Source: JBCCGI01 sp039029355 (GTDB lineage: Bacteria; Planctomycetota; UBA1135; GCA-002686595). Taken from it: a DNA stretch of 64,000 nucleotides. Both the position numbers and the translations under genes were made by a program. This document shows positions 1 to 8,455 of this stretch, piece by piece; the stretch's first letter is position 1, and every line of letters starts with the position of its first letter. The stretch spans positions 1 through 64,000 of the forward strand of contig JBCCGI010000015.1 in NCBI GenBank assembly GCA_039029355.1, written 5' to 3'. Below the pieces are notes generated by a model, which saw only the letters and a program-made list of their open reading frames with translations, had not been told where the DNA came from and did no database searches.

Positions 1-320
1 AGCACGCGCTCGGCGACCTCGGTCTCCTCCGGCCCGTCCGCGTGCGCCAGCGGGCTCGCGGCCAGGCTCTCGCGGCGCGTGCGGCGCTCGGCGCCGCGGC
101 GGGTGCTGCGGGCGGCGTTGCGCGCGAGGCGCGCCAGCCAGCCGCGCACGCTCTCGGCGGGTCGCGGCGAGCGCTGGAGCGCCAGCGTCCAGGTGTCCTG
201 CACCAGGTCCTCGGCATCGGCCTCGGTGCGGACCAGGGCCCGCGCCAGACGCCGCAGGAAGGGCGCCTGGGCCTCCAGCTCGCTCAACGGGATCGGGTTC
301 GTGCTCGTCGCGCTGTCCAT
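1..320 (-). CDS. ECF-type RNA polymerase sigma factor, N-terminal part (cut by window edge)
   Basis: The reverse strand from an ATG at 320 stays open to the window edge and gives 106 residues. They carry a region 2 signature of sigma-70 factors: DAEDLVQDTW at residues 35-44, then RGWLARLARNAARS and an Arg-rich helix at about 59-85, as expected for regions 2.3-2.4 of extracytoplasmic-function sigma factors. Such proteins direct RNA polymerase to stress or envelope-response promoters. Region 4 and any anti-sigma gene lie outside the window. The assignment rests on region 2 only. It is separated from the next gene by about 140 bases in which I see nothing definite. Confidence 0.8.
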   Translation of the reverse strand, partial: MDSATSTNPIPLSELEAQAPFLRRLARALVRTEADAEDLVQDTWTLALQRSPRPAESVRGWLARLARNAARSTRRGAERRTRRESLAASPLAHADGPEETEVAERV

Positions 321-461
321 CGGGCGGGTTACCTCCACCCTAGAGGGGCCGCCGCGGGTCGCTACCCCGTCAGCGGGGCGGGCGGAAATCCGTGGGGCGG
401 GCGAAGCCCCTGGGTGCCGCCTAGGCCTGGTGGGCCTGCGCCCACGAGGGGCCAGCCTCTT

Positions 462-1649
462 CTAGGCGGTGCCCTGGGGCGGCGCGTCGCCCGGGCCGCC
501 GGGCGGGCCTCCACCGCCCCCTCCGCCGCGTTCCTCCTCGGCCCACTCGGTCAGGGCCGGGACGACGAACTCACGGAACAGGATCACGATCGTCGCCGCG
601 AGCGGCAGTGAGATCAGCACCCCGAACATGCCGAGCGCGGCGCCGCCGGCGAGCAGCGCGAACAGCACCACCACCTCGTGCAGCCCCAGGCTGTCGCCCA
701 TGATCTTCGGGATGAACACGTAGCCCTCCAGGAGCTCGGCCAGGCCGAAGACGATGCCCGTGCGCAGCAGCGACGAGACCACGCCGTAGTCGACCAGCCC
801 GACCAGGAAGGCGCCGACGAAGCCGACCGTCGGCCCCACGAAGGGAATGATCGAGAGGAAGCCTCCGAGCATCCCGAACAGGAACCAGTACGGCACCCCG
901 GCGATCAGCAGGCCGACCGCGATGACGGTGCCCTTCAGCAGGCAGACCAGCAGCCGGCCGCGGAAGAAGCTGGAGAGCACCTCCCCGATCTGCCCCGCGA
1001 CGCGCGGGATGCGCTCGCGCTCGGACTTCGGGATGTACGTCTTGAAGAAGTCGTTCACCCGCCCCAGCTCGAAGAGCAGGAAGTAGGTGTAGAGCGGCAC
1101 CAGCACGAACAGCCCGCCGATCGCGACGATCGCGCCGATCAGGCTCCCCACCACGTCGAAGATGCCGCCCGCGGCCTCGACGGTCACGACGCCCGCCTTC
1201 TGGGCCGCCTCGCGGTGCTCCTGCACGAAGCTGCGGAACCACTCGATCGCGGCGACCGGATCGGGCAGATCCTCGGCGCTGGGGATCACGTCCTCGCCGA
1301 AGAACTCCTCGGCCTGCTGGCGTATCCCCTCGACCTTGACCTGGATCTCGGTGCGCACGTCCTCGTCGGTCACGACGTAGCGCACCAGGTTCTTGGTCTG
1401 GACGAACAGGCCGACGGTCATCGCCGTCGCGGCCGCGAAGCCCAGCCCGAAGATCACGAGCACCGAGGTGCGCCGCGACATCCCGCGCGCCTCGAACTTC
1501 TCCACGGCCGGGTGCAGGATGTAGGCGCACAGGTAGCCGAGGATCAGCGGGTTCATCACCGAGCGGATGCTCCAGCAGAACCAGAGCACGGCCGCGGCCA
1601 GGGCGAGGAGCGAGACGTTGCGCCAGAAGCGGGGTAGCCGTTCGATCAT
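462..1649 (-). CDS. AI-2E family transporter (PerM-like membrane protein)
   Basis: 395 residues with an N-terminal hydrophobic pair (about 13-50), a long soluble loop (about 90-155) and a block of hydrophobic segments from about 160 to 365. This is the layout of the AI-2E/PerM exporter superfamily of roughly eight membrane spans. The family includes transporters proposed to move autoinducer-2 and Na+/H+ antiporters; the substrate here cannot be told. The C-terminus is a Gly/Pro-rich tail (seven consecutive Gly near residue 375), probably disordered. It is the last gene of a minus-strand run tmk-holB-Minf_1886 protein-transporter, 39 bases after its neighbour. Confidence 0.88.
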   Translation of the reverse strand: MIERLPRFWRNVSLLALAAAVLWFCWSIRSVMNPLILGYLCAYILHPAVEKFEARGMSRRTSVLVIFGLGFAAATAMTVGLFVQTKNLVRYVVTDEDVRTEIQVKVEGIRQQAEEFFGEDVIPSAEDLPDPVAAIEWFRSFVQEHREAAQKAGVVTVEAAGGIFDVVGSLIGAIVAIGGLFVLVPLYTYFLLFELGRVNDFFKTYIPKSERERIPRVAGQIGEVLSSFFRGRLLVCLLKGTVIAVGLLIAGVPYWFLFGMLGGFLSIIPFVGPTVGFVGAFLVGLVDYGVVSSLLRTGIVFGLAELLEGYVFIPKIMGDSLGLHEVVVLFALLAGGAALGMFGVLISLPLAATIVILFREFVVPALTEWAEEERGGGGGGGPPGGPGDAPPQGTA

Positions 1650-1688
1650 CGCGGGTCCTCCACCGGGTATTCCATGGACGGGCGGGCC

Positions 1689-2093
1689 CTACGCGGAGTC
1701 GTGCTCTTCCTTCAAAGGAGGCAGCGGAGGTTCGTAGCTCTGGATGAAGGCCTCGTCGAAGTCGAAGCCCGCACGGAAGTCGTCGATGGTGTCCGAGTCC
1801 TGCCGGTTCAGCAGGCCGGCCTCGACCAGCAGGAAGACGATCCGGCCCCAGTCGATCGTCTCGTGCACCCCCCACGAGCGCCACACATGGGGCGCCAGCG
1901 GCCCAAAGGCCCGCTCCGCGTGGGCACGCATGCCCTGCAGCACCTCCTGGCCGGTCACGTGCCGGCCGGAGCCCTGGGCCTGGTCCTTGCCCGCCAGCTC
2001 GATGGCCAGCTCGAGGGCCTCGAACAGGAAGCGGAAGGCCTCGGGCGAGTAGCGCCCGTCCTTCTGGGCGAGGAGACGGATCTGGTCGGTCAC
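1689..2093 (-). CDS. Minf_1886 family conserved protein
   Basis: 134 residues without signal peptide or membrane span. The order of motifs DGRYSPEAFRFLFEALE (about 12-28), RHVTGQEVLQGMR, FGPLAPHVWRSWGV and DFRAGFDFDEAF matches the short conserved family I know as Minf_1886 (Verrucomicrobia and Planctomycetes), of unknown function. The ATG at 2093 overlaps the holB stop by four bases (ATGA), so it is likely co-translated with the DNA polymerase III delta' gene. This supports a real, expressed gene and perhaps a replication-linked or housekeeping role, but that is only inference from position. Confidence 0.85.
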   Translation of the reverse strand: MTDQIRLLAQKDGRYSPEAFRFLFEALELAIELAGKDQAQGSGRHVTGQEVLQGMRAHAERAFGPLAPHVWRSWGVHETIDWGRIVFLLVEAGLLNRQDSDTIDDFRAGFDFDEAFIQSYEPPLPPLKEEHDSA

Positions 2094-3136
2094 GGGCGCG
2101 AAGAGGGTACCTGAGCCCCCGCGGCGAGGACCAGAAGAGACCGCTCGACCACCGCCGCGGGCCCGAGGTTGCGCTCAACGTCGACCCGAGCCTCCAGGAG
2201 TGCGTCCAGCGCAGCTCGGTCGAGATGCCCCGGCACCCCGTCGCGGAAGAGCTCCCCGTGGGCCAGGTCGCCCGGATCGGCACCGGCCAGCACACGCCGC
2301 CCGTCGCCGGCGACGGCGAGCGCCAGCTCGAGCATGGTGCGCGCCCGGTCGCGCTCCTTCGCCAAGGGCGTCGAGCCCGTGAACTCGCCCTCGAGCGCAA
2401 ACACCGCCCGCGCCGTCTCGATCGGCTCGGCGCGGCCGTGCAACACGTCGCCCAACAGGCCGCGGAGCTCCACACCGGCGCGCGCCGCGAGCGCCAACGC
2501 ATCGCCCGGCGATCCCCGGCACCAGCGCGCAAGCCGCGCCGCCTCGGCCTCCTCGACGCCCCCGGCCGCCGTCAGGCGCGCCGCATCGCCGCGCGCCAAC
2601 CGCCCGAAGCGCACCCGCACGCAGCGGCTGCGGATGGTCTCTAGCAGGAGCTCCACACGGTGCGTCTCCAGCACCAGGAGCGTGTCGGCACCCGGCTCCT
2701 CGAGCGTCTTGAGCAGCGCGTTCTGCGCCGCCGGGTTCATGCGGTGCGCCTCGCGAATCAACACCACACGCCACCCGCCCTCCATGGCCCGCAGGCCGAG
2801 AAAGGCCTCGGCGCTCTCCTCGCCGCCGTCGCGCTCGGCGATGCGCGACACGCGGATGATCTCGGTCTCCTCGGCCAACGGGTCGAGCACGTGCACGTCG
2901 GGATGGTTGCCGCGCCAATCCCCCGAAAGCAGGCGCTTGCAGGGCCCGCAGGAACCGCACGGATCGCCCGGCCCACCGGCGCACAGCAGCCCCAGCACCA
3001 AACGACGCGCCGACAGGAACTTGCCCACCCCGCTGGGCCCTTCGAAGAGCAACGCGTGCGGAAGACGCCGCTCGGCCGCCGCACGCCAAAGGCCGTTCAA
3101 CACCGCGCCGTGAGCGAGCGGAGGATCAGCGCGCAC
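2090..3136 (-). CDS. holB: DNA polymerase III subunit delta' (clamp-loader ATPase-fold subunit)
   Basis: 348 residues from a GTG at 3136; the reading frame is open further upstream to 3181, but the GTG overlaps the tmk stop by 11 bases and leaves the usual short lead-in to the P-loop. Features seen: Walker A GPSGVGK at 33-39, a zinc-binding cysteine set C52-C60-C63-C66 (DPCGSCGPC), the LLKTLEEPG motif and the SRC-type element IRSRCVRVRF, all typical of DnaX/HolB proteins. Delta' is part of the clamp loader that places the beta clamp on DNA. It sits directly after tmk, as in many bacteria, and overlaps the following Minf_1886 gene by four bases. Confidence 0.92.
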   Translation of the reverse strand: MRADPPLAHGAVLNGLWRAAAERRLPHALLFEGPSGVGKFLSARRLVLGLLCAGGPGDPCGSCGPCKRLLSGDWRGNHPDVHVLDPLAEETEIIRVSRIAERDGGEESAEAFLGLRAMEGGWRVVLIREAHRMNPAAQNALLKTLEEPGADTLLVLETHRVELLLETIRSRCVRVRFGRLARGDAARLTAAGGVEEAEAARLARWCRGSPGDALALAARAGVELRGLLGDVLHGRAEPIETARAVFALEGEFTGSTPLAKERDRARTMLELALAVAGDGRRVLAGADPGDLAHGELFRDGVPGHLDRAALDALLEARVDVERNLGPAAVVERSLLVLAAGAQVPSSRP

Positions 3137-3752
3137 GCTCGACCTCCGCCAGCACCGCGGCATGGACTTCGTCCTCGCCACCGCCCGCCTCGACGGTCAC
3201 GATGCGCCCGAGCAGCGAAGCGCTGCGCCGATACCCCTCGGCAACTACCCGCAGGAAGTCGACCCCCTTGGCCTCGATCCGATCGGTCGCCTCCCCCCGC
3301 CTCCGCGCCGCCTCGTCGACATCGAGATCGAGCAGCACGACAAGATCCGGCCGCGGCGTCCCGGCCCAGGTATGGAGCAGGTCGAGCACCTCGTTCTCGT
3401 CAAGCCCCCCGGCGACCGCCTGGTAGGCGAAGGTCGAAGGATGAAAGCGCTCGCACACAACGTCCCGCCCCTGCACCAACGCCGGCGCAACCAGATCGGT
3501 CAACATGGCCCGCCGCGCCGCGGCGAAGAGCAACGCCTCGACCGGCGCTGAGAGCACCAGATCGGGATCGAGCAAGATCGCCCGAATACGCTCGCCCACC
3601 GCGGTGCTGCCTGGCTCTCGCAGGTGCAACGGATCTCCGCCGCGCGAGCGCAGAGCGTCGCACAGTCGCTGGGCCTGGGTGGTCTTGCCGCATCCATCGA
3701 TGCCATCCAGGACGAAGAATCGTCCGCGCTGCTCGGCCGCCATGGCGGGCAT
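3126..3752 (-). CDS. tmk: Thymidylate kinase
   Basis: 208 residues, normal for dTMP kinase, which phosphorylates dTMP to dTDP for DNA synthesis. The P-loop GIDGCGKTT lies at 17-25, LREPGS (the usual R-E-P-G segment) follows at about 44-49, and CERFHPSTFAYQ near residue 100 corresponds to the DR(Y/F)xxSxxAYQ substrate-binding motif, with Glu instead of Asp in front of Arg. A second ATG three codons downstream could equally be the start. It is the first gene of the tmk-holB-Minf_1886-transporter run and is preceded by the large repeat region. Confidence 0.93.
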   Translation of the reverse strand: MPAMAAEQRGRFFVLDGIDGCGKTTQAQRLCDALRSRGGDPLHLREPGSTAVGERIRAILLDPDLVLSAPVEALLFAAARRAMLTDLVAPALVQGRDVVCERFHPSTFAYQAVAGGLDENEVLDLLHTWAGTPRPDLVVLLDLDVDEAARRRGEATDRIEAKGVDFLRVVAEGYRRSASLLGRIVTVEAGGGEDEVHAAVLAEVERAR

Positions 3753-3857
3753 CCTAGCTTGGGTCCGGGCTGAGATCGCGGGCTGATTGGGTGGGTCCCG
3801 AGGGTGAGATTGGGGCGGTGGTGGGTGGTGATGGTGGTCGTGGCTACGGCCCGTTGC

Positions 3858-5127
3858 GATCTCCGCTCAATCGAGGTTCTTGTTGTGGAGGAGGTGGACT
3901 CTCGGGGGAGTCCGCGAGGTTTGGGGTCGCGAGAGGCCACGGATTCGGTGGAGGCCCGGGGTCGAGCAGGCAGCTTGCGGAGGCGCCGGCCTGGCAATCT
4001 CCGCCGAATCAACGCTCTCGATTGGGCGGAGATCGCGGCGGGGAGCCGAGGGCGCCCGGCGGTCCTTGCGTCGCCACGTGGCCCCCGGGGAGGGCTGGCT
4101 CGGAGCGGCGGGCGTGTCGGCAATCGGCCTCTCGATCTCTGCCGAATCGACTTCTTGAGCGGAGATCGAACTCGCCGGAGAGCGCGCCCCCAGCCAACCC
4201 GCGAGCGGCCAGCGGTGCTGCGGTCCGGCTCGATACGGCCGGGCCGGGCCGGCTTCTGCGCTCGCGATCTCGGCTGAATCAACACCCTCGAATGAGCGGA
4301 GCTCGCCCTGCAGAGAATGTCGAGAGTGTTGCAACCCGCGCGGGAGCAAGCGGCTCGACGGCCCGACACTCCGCGCGGCGAGCAGCTCCCGCATCGGCCC
4401 CCGGCATCTCCGCCGAATCAACCCGCTCGACTGAGCGAAGATCGCCGCGCAGGGAAAAGGCCGAAGGTGGTGCAACCTGCGCTGGAGCAGGTCGCTCCAC
4501 GGCCCCATTCCGCCCGGCGGGCAGCTCCGCTCCGGGCTCCGCCATCTCCGCCGAATCAAACCGCTCGATTGAGCGAAGATCGCCTCGCAGGGAAAAAGCC
4601 GAAGGTGGTGCAACCTGCGCTGGAGTAGGTCGCTCCACGGCCCCATTCCGCCCGGCGGGCAGCCCCGCTCCGGGCTCCGCCATCTCCGCCGAATCAAACC
4701 GCTCGATTGAGCGAAGATCGCCTCGCAGGGGAAAAGCCGAGGGTGGTGCACCCTACGCTGGAGCCCGCCGCTCCACAGCCCCCCTTCCGCGCGATGGGCA
4801 GCTCCGCTCCGGCTCCGCTATCTCCGCCCAATCAACACTCTCGATTGAGCGAAGATCGCCGCGCAGAGAAAACCGAAGGCGGTGCAACCCGCGCCGAAGC
4901 AGGCCGCTCAACGGTCCCCCTTCCGCGCGGTGGGAGCTCCGTCCGACTCCGCCATCTCCGCCCGATCAACCCTCTCGATTGAGCGCAGATCGTCCCGCAG
5001 GGAAAACCGAAGCTGGTGCAACCCGCGCTGGTGCAGGCCGACCCACGGCCCGCTTCCGCGCGGCGGGCAGCTCTCCTACCGACCCGCCATCTCCGCCGAA
5101 TCGTCCTTCTCGATTGAGCGAAGATCG
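3858..5127. repeat. Tandem array of ten ~138 bp units, each with an imperfect palindrome
   Basis: Ten palindromic cores lie at 3858-3875 (only one arm clear, opposite orientation), 3996-4035, 4134-4168, 4266-4305, 4406-4444, 4544-4582, 4682-4720, 4820-4858, 4954-4992 and 5089-5127, with start-to-start spacings of about 138, 138, 132, 139, 138, 138, 138, 134 and 135. The core is ATCTCCGCCGAATCAA, a 3-4 nt tip, then CTCGATTGAGCGAAGATCG; the copy at 3996 is an almost perfect hairpin. The ~100 bp between cores is also conserved, best over 4406-4858, and holds a second small hairpin (ACCTGC-N6-GCAGGT, 4475-4492). The whole gap 3753-5415 holds no convincing gene: the long open frames through it change frame relative to the repeat at the 139 and 134 bp units, and third positions are only about 60% G/C in the unit at 4544 by hand count. 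Confidence 0.85.
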
Positions 5128-5415
5128 CGGTGCCGGAAAGCCGAGAGCGCCGCAGCCCCCCCCAAGAGCAGAGGAGCTCCGGCCCAAGCCCCCGCACGGC
5201 GGACCGCCTCCGGCCTCGCCGCCGTCCTCCTGGCACGCCTTTCCTGCCGGGCCGTCCACAAGACCGCCGCACACAAGCCACCGCAGGCCGCCGACGCCCG
5301 CGCCCCACCAGCCCCCGGAGGGGCGCCGCCCGCGCAGGGTCCCGCAGCCTGAAGCTCAGCCGTGGGCCTTCCGCCCCCGGCAGAACCGCCCACGACTCCC
5401 GCCAGACTCTCTTCC

Positions 5416-8400
5416 CTAAAGCGCCCCGAGCACCTCCGTCGCGATCTCGGCCTCCCCGTCGATCGCGAGCGCCTCCTCCGCCGCGGCCTGCGCCTCCTCG
5501 GTGCGACCCAGCGCGAGCAGCGCGCGTGCGCGGCGGCCGAGGAGCTCGGGGCGATCCGCGTCCCAGGCGTCGCGGTCGGCTTCCCACTGCCCCTCGGGGG
5601 CGGCCGGGTCCGGGGGACCCAGGTCGCGGTCCAGCTCGCCGGGGACGGCGAGGGCGACGTTGAACTCGCGCAGGGCCTCCTCGTGGCGGCCGAGGGCGGC
5701 GAGCACCGTGCCCCAGCGGCGGTGGAGGGCGCGGTGGAAGGGGTCGACCTCGTTGGCTTCGCGGTAGAGCGTTTCGCTCTCGGCGAAGCGTCCCTCGCCG
5801 TCGAGCCAGGCCGCGACCTGGAGGCGCACTTCGGAGTCGCCGGCGTTGAAGGCGAGCCAGCGGAGGCGGGCCTCCATCGCGCTTTCGGTCTCACCCTGCA
5901 GGGCGTAGAGCTCGGCCAGCTTCATCTCCGCCGAGGGCATCGGTGCGGCGATGCCGGGGAAGGCGCGTTCGGCGGCGAGCAGCTGGGCTTCGGCGGCCTC
6001 GAAGTCGCCGTCGGCGAGGGCGAGGTCGGCCAGGGCCATGCGGACGCGGAAGCCCTCGCCGCCCGCTTCGAGGCCGCGCTCGTAGCCCTGGCGGGCGCCG
6101 GGGGCGTTGCCGCGGAGGAGCTCCAGGTCGCCGCGCAGGAAGTGAAAGCGCGGGGGCAGGAGCTCGGCGGCGCGCACGTGGCGCAGGGCTTCCTCGGCGT
6201 CGACGCGGCGGCCCTGCTGCAGGCTGCCCCAGGCGACGGTCAGCCAGTCGTCGACCCAGGCCGCGCGCTCGTCCGCGTCCTCGGGGGGCGTGCGCGAGAG
6301 CGAGAGGCGCTTTTTGACCACCAGCGAGGGGCTCCAAAGCGGCTCCAGCTTGAGCGGCTCGACCAGCTCGGCCACGAACTCCCGGAAGCGGCGGTCGATC
6401 CGCTCGGGAGTGAGACCCAACACCTCGTCGAAGGCCTGGTCGAGGTCGAGCCCGCGGTCGAACGCCAGCAGCAGCCGGATCATTGGCGAGAAGCCGTACT
6501 TGTCGATCAACATCCGGCACAGAAGGCCGCCCTGGTAGTACGCGAACAGAATGCGCGGCGTGCGGAAGGCGCGGTTCAGGTCGCGTACCGGGATCAGGTT
6601 GTCGTTCGCGTAGGCGTTGAGCAGGTCGCCGCGCATGTTGCGCGACCAGGCGGGGTTCTTCTCCTCCTCCTCCCACGTTGCCAGACCCTCGGTGATCCAG
6701 CGCGGGCAGCGGTTGTGGGAGAGCGACAAGTGCACGACGTGCGTGTACTCGTGGTACGCCGTGCGCGCCCACGAGAAGCCGCCGCGCAGCTCGCTCAGGG
6801 GCGAGACCGACGTGACGACCGGGCCGAAGCAGACGCCGAGCGCCGAGAAGCCGGTGAAGCCGGTCGAGCGCACCGAGAAGTCGTCCCAGCTGCGGAATAC
6901 CTCGATGCGCACCGGGCCGGGCGTGTGGCCGTAGCGCTCGGCCAGTCCCTCGCGGTGCTCGCCGTAGAACGGAATGAGATAGGTCCGCAGGATCGCCGCC
7001 GCGTCGGGCATCCAGACGAAGGTGTGCTCGCCGTCGCCCTCCTCGACGTACTCCTGGGAGAGGCGCGCGATCACGCGCCGCGTGTTGGTGCGCCAGGCGT
7101 TCTGGCGGCCCTCGGCCGACTCCTCGGCCTTGTCGAAGGCGTCGAGCGCCTCGGCCTCGCGCCCGACGTTCGCGAGCGAGCGCCCGAACTCGGTCCACGC
7201 CAGCCAGTCGCCCGGGTCGCGTTCGGTGGCGGACTCGGCGAAGGGCAGCGCCTCGCCGAAGCGATAGGTCTCGTTCAGGTGCCGCGCGACGGTCAGGTCG
7301 GGGCGGCTGTCCTTCGGGTCCGCCGAAGCGAGCTCGCCGAGGATCTCGGCGGTGCGGTCGCGGTCGTGCTCGATCCAGGCGAGCGCCGCGCGCTCGGCGC
7401 GCACGTCGCGCCGGCCGGGCGCGAGCTGCTCGAGCCGCTCGAGGCCCGCGCGCGCCTCGCGCAGCTTGCCGTCGTCGAGGTCCGCCGACACGCCGGCGAG
7501 CAGCCCGCGCACCGAGCGGGGGCGCGCCTCCAGGGCTTGGCGCAGCAGCTCGCTCGGCGACTCGCGCGTCAGCGCCCAGTTGAAGCGGTACAGCTCGAAG
7601 AGCCCGAGGCGCGCGGCCTCGTGGTCGGGGTGCAGGTCGAGCGCCTCGCGGTACTGCTTCGAGGGCAGGTGCGCCCGCGTCATGGCGTCGTCGACCTCGC
7701 CGTAGACCTCGAAGTAGACGTCGCCGAGCTCGGCGAGCACGTCCGGCTCGACGCCCGAGCCTTCGGACGCGAGCTTGTCCGCGTCGACCAGCGAGCGCGC
7801 TGCGCGGCGGAAGAAGCCGAGCGCCCGCTCGCATCGCGCGCGCGCGAGCCGGCCCTGCCAGGTCGACGGGCCGGCCGCTTCGGCGCCGGCGCGGTAGAGC
7901 TCGGTCGCCTCCTCGCGCCGGCCGGCCTCGCGGAGCGCATGGGCGAAGGCCAGCGCATCGCGCGCGTCGGCCTCGGGCTGGAGCGCCGCGCCGGCGCGCT
8001 CGAGCACCGCGATCCCCTCGGGCGCGCGGCCGAGCTCGACCAGCATCTCCGACCAGGAGCGGGCCGCCGCGCCCAGGAGCTCGGCGTCGGCCGCCACCAC
8101 GTCGGTGTCGGTTTCCAGCGCGCTTTGGAAGGCGCGCCCGACGTCGGCGAGCGCGTCCTCGTAGCGGCACTGCTCGAAGCGAACGCGGCCGCGCAGCAGC
8201 AGGCTCCAGGGGTCGCCGGGCGCGTCGGTCAGCACCTCGTCGAGCAGGTCGAGCACCTCGCGGAGCTCCCCCAGCCGGCGCATGCGGCCGATCTCCAGGC
8301 GCTCCTCGGCGGTGAGGCCAAGCCCCTCTTGGGCGGCGAGGGGCAATGCGGCGGCGAGAATCGCCAGGACGGTCGCCGCGCCGAATCGTAAAGCCGTGGA

Positions 8401-8436
8401 CGAACCGAGGAAGCGTCGTTGCTCAGGGGGTGCCAT
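5416..8436 (-). CDS. Exported TPR protein with peptidase-MA-like (HExxH) domain
   Basis: 1006 residues from the ATG at 8436, chosen because a signal peptide follows at once (hydrophobic segment TVLAILAAALPLAAQ, about residues 22-36); the frame is open to 8583. Most of the chain is Ala/Glu/Leu/Arg-rich helical repeats of tetratricopeptide type, both before and after a central domain. That domain contains HEYTH at 562-566 and TEGLATWEE with Glu583, the H-E-x-x-H plus downstream Glu pattern of gluzincin metallopeptidases such as the peptidase MA-like family. It is probably a periplasmic or envelope protease or scaffold; the substrate is unknown. It diverges from the amidase gene with only 19 bases between the starts. 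Confidence 0.85.
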   Translation of the reverse strand: MAPPEQRRFLGSSTALRFGAATVLAILAAALPLAAQEGLGLTAEERLEIGRMRRLGELREVLDLLDEVLTDAPGDPWSLLLRGRVRFEQCRYEDALADVGRAFQSALETDTDVVAADAELLGAAARSWSEMLVELGRAPEGIAVLERAGAALQPEADARDALAFAHALREAGRREEATELYRAGAEAAGPSTWQGRLARARCERALGFFRRAARSLVDADKLASEGSGVEPDVLAELGDVYFEVYGEVDDAMTRAHLPSKQYREALDLHPDHEAARLGLFELYRFNWALTRESPSELLRQALEARPRSVRGLLAGVSADLDDGKLREARAGLERLEQLAPGRRDVRAERAALAWIEHDRDRTAEILGELASADPKDSRPDLTVARHLNETYRFGEALPFAESATERDPGDWLAWTEFGRSLANVGREAEALDAFDKAEESAEGRQNAWRTNTRRVIARLSQEYVEEGDGEHTFVWMPDAAAILRTYLIPFYGEHREGLAERYGHTPGPVRIEVFRSWDDFSVRSTGFTGFSALGVCFGPVVTSVSPLSELRGGFSWARTAYHEYTHVVHLSLSHNRCPRWITEGLATWEEEEKNPAWSRNMRGDLLNAYANDNLIPVRDLNRAFRTPRILFAYYQGGLLCRMLIDKYGFSPMIRLLLAFDRGLDLDQAFDEVLGLTPERIDRRFREFVAELVEPLKLEPLWSPSLVVKKRLSLSRTPPEDADERAAWVDDWLTVAWGSLQQGRRVDAEEALRHVRAAELLPPRFHFLRGDLELLRGNAPGARQGYERGLEAGGEGFRVRMALADLALADGDFEAAEAQLLAAERAFPGIAAPMPSAEMKLAELYALQGETESAMEARLRWLAFNAGDSEVRLQVAAWLDGEGRFAESETLYREANEVDPFHRALHRRWGTVLAALGRHEEALREFNVALAVPGELDRDLGPPDPAAPEGQWEADRDAWDADRPELLGRRARALLALGRTEEAQAAAEEALAIDGEAEIATEVLGAL

Positions 8437-8455
8437 CTTTGTATTCCGGCTTGTC

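Noticed and set aside
3858..5127. CRISPR array
   Set aside because: Units are about 138 bp, both the palindrome and the spacer are conserved between units, and there is no cas gene in the window.
3791..5419. A 542-codon open frame across the tandem array, giving a repetitive Ser/Arg/Pro-rich protein
   Set aside because: The repeat peptide changes reading frame where units are 139 and 134 bp long, codon third positions are not GC-rich like the neighbouring genes, and no start signal or domain is seen. Similar open frames exist on the other strand.
5362..8391. A 1009-codon plus-strand frame opposite the TPR/peptidase protein
   Set aside because: The opposite strand encodes a signal peptide, TPR repeats and an HExxH motif. 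The plus-strand translation is a typical shadow rich in Gly, Arg, Ala and Glu.
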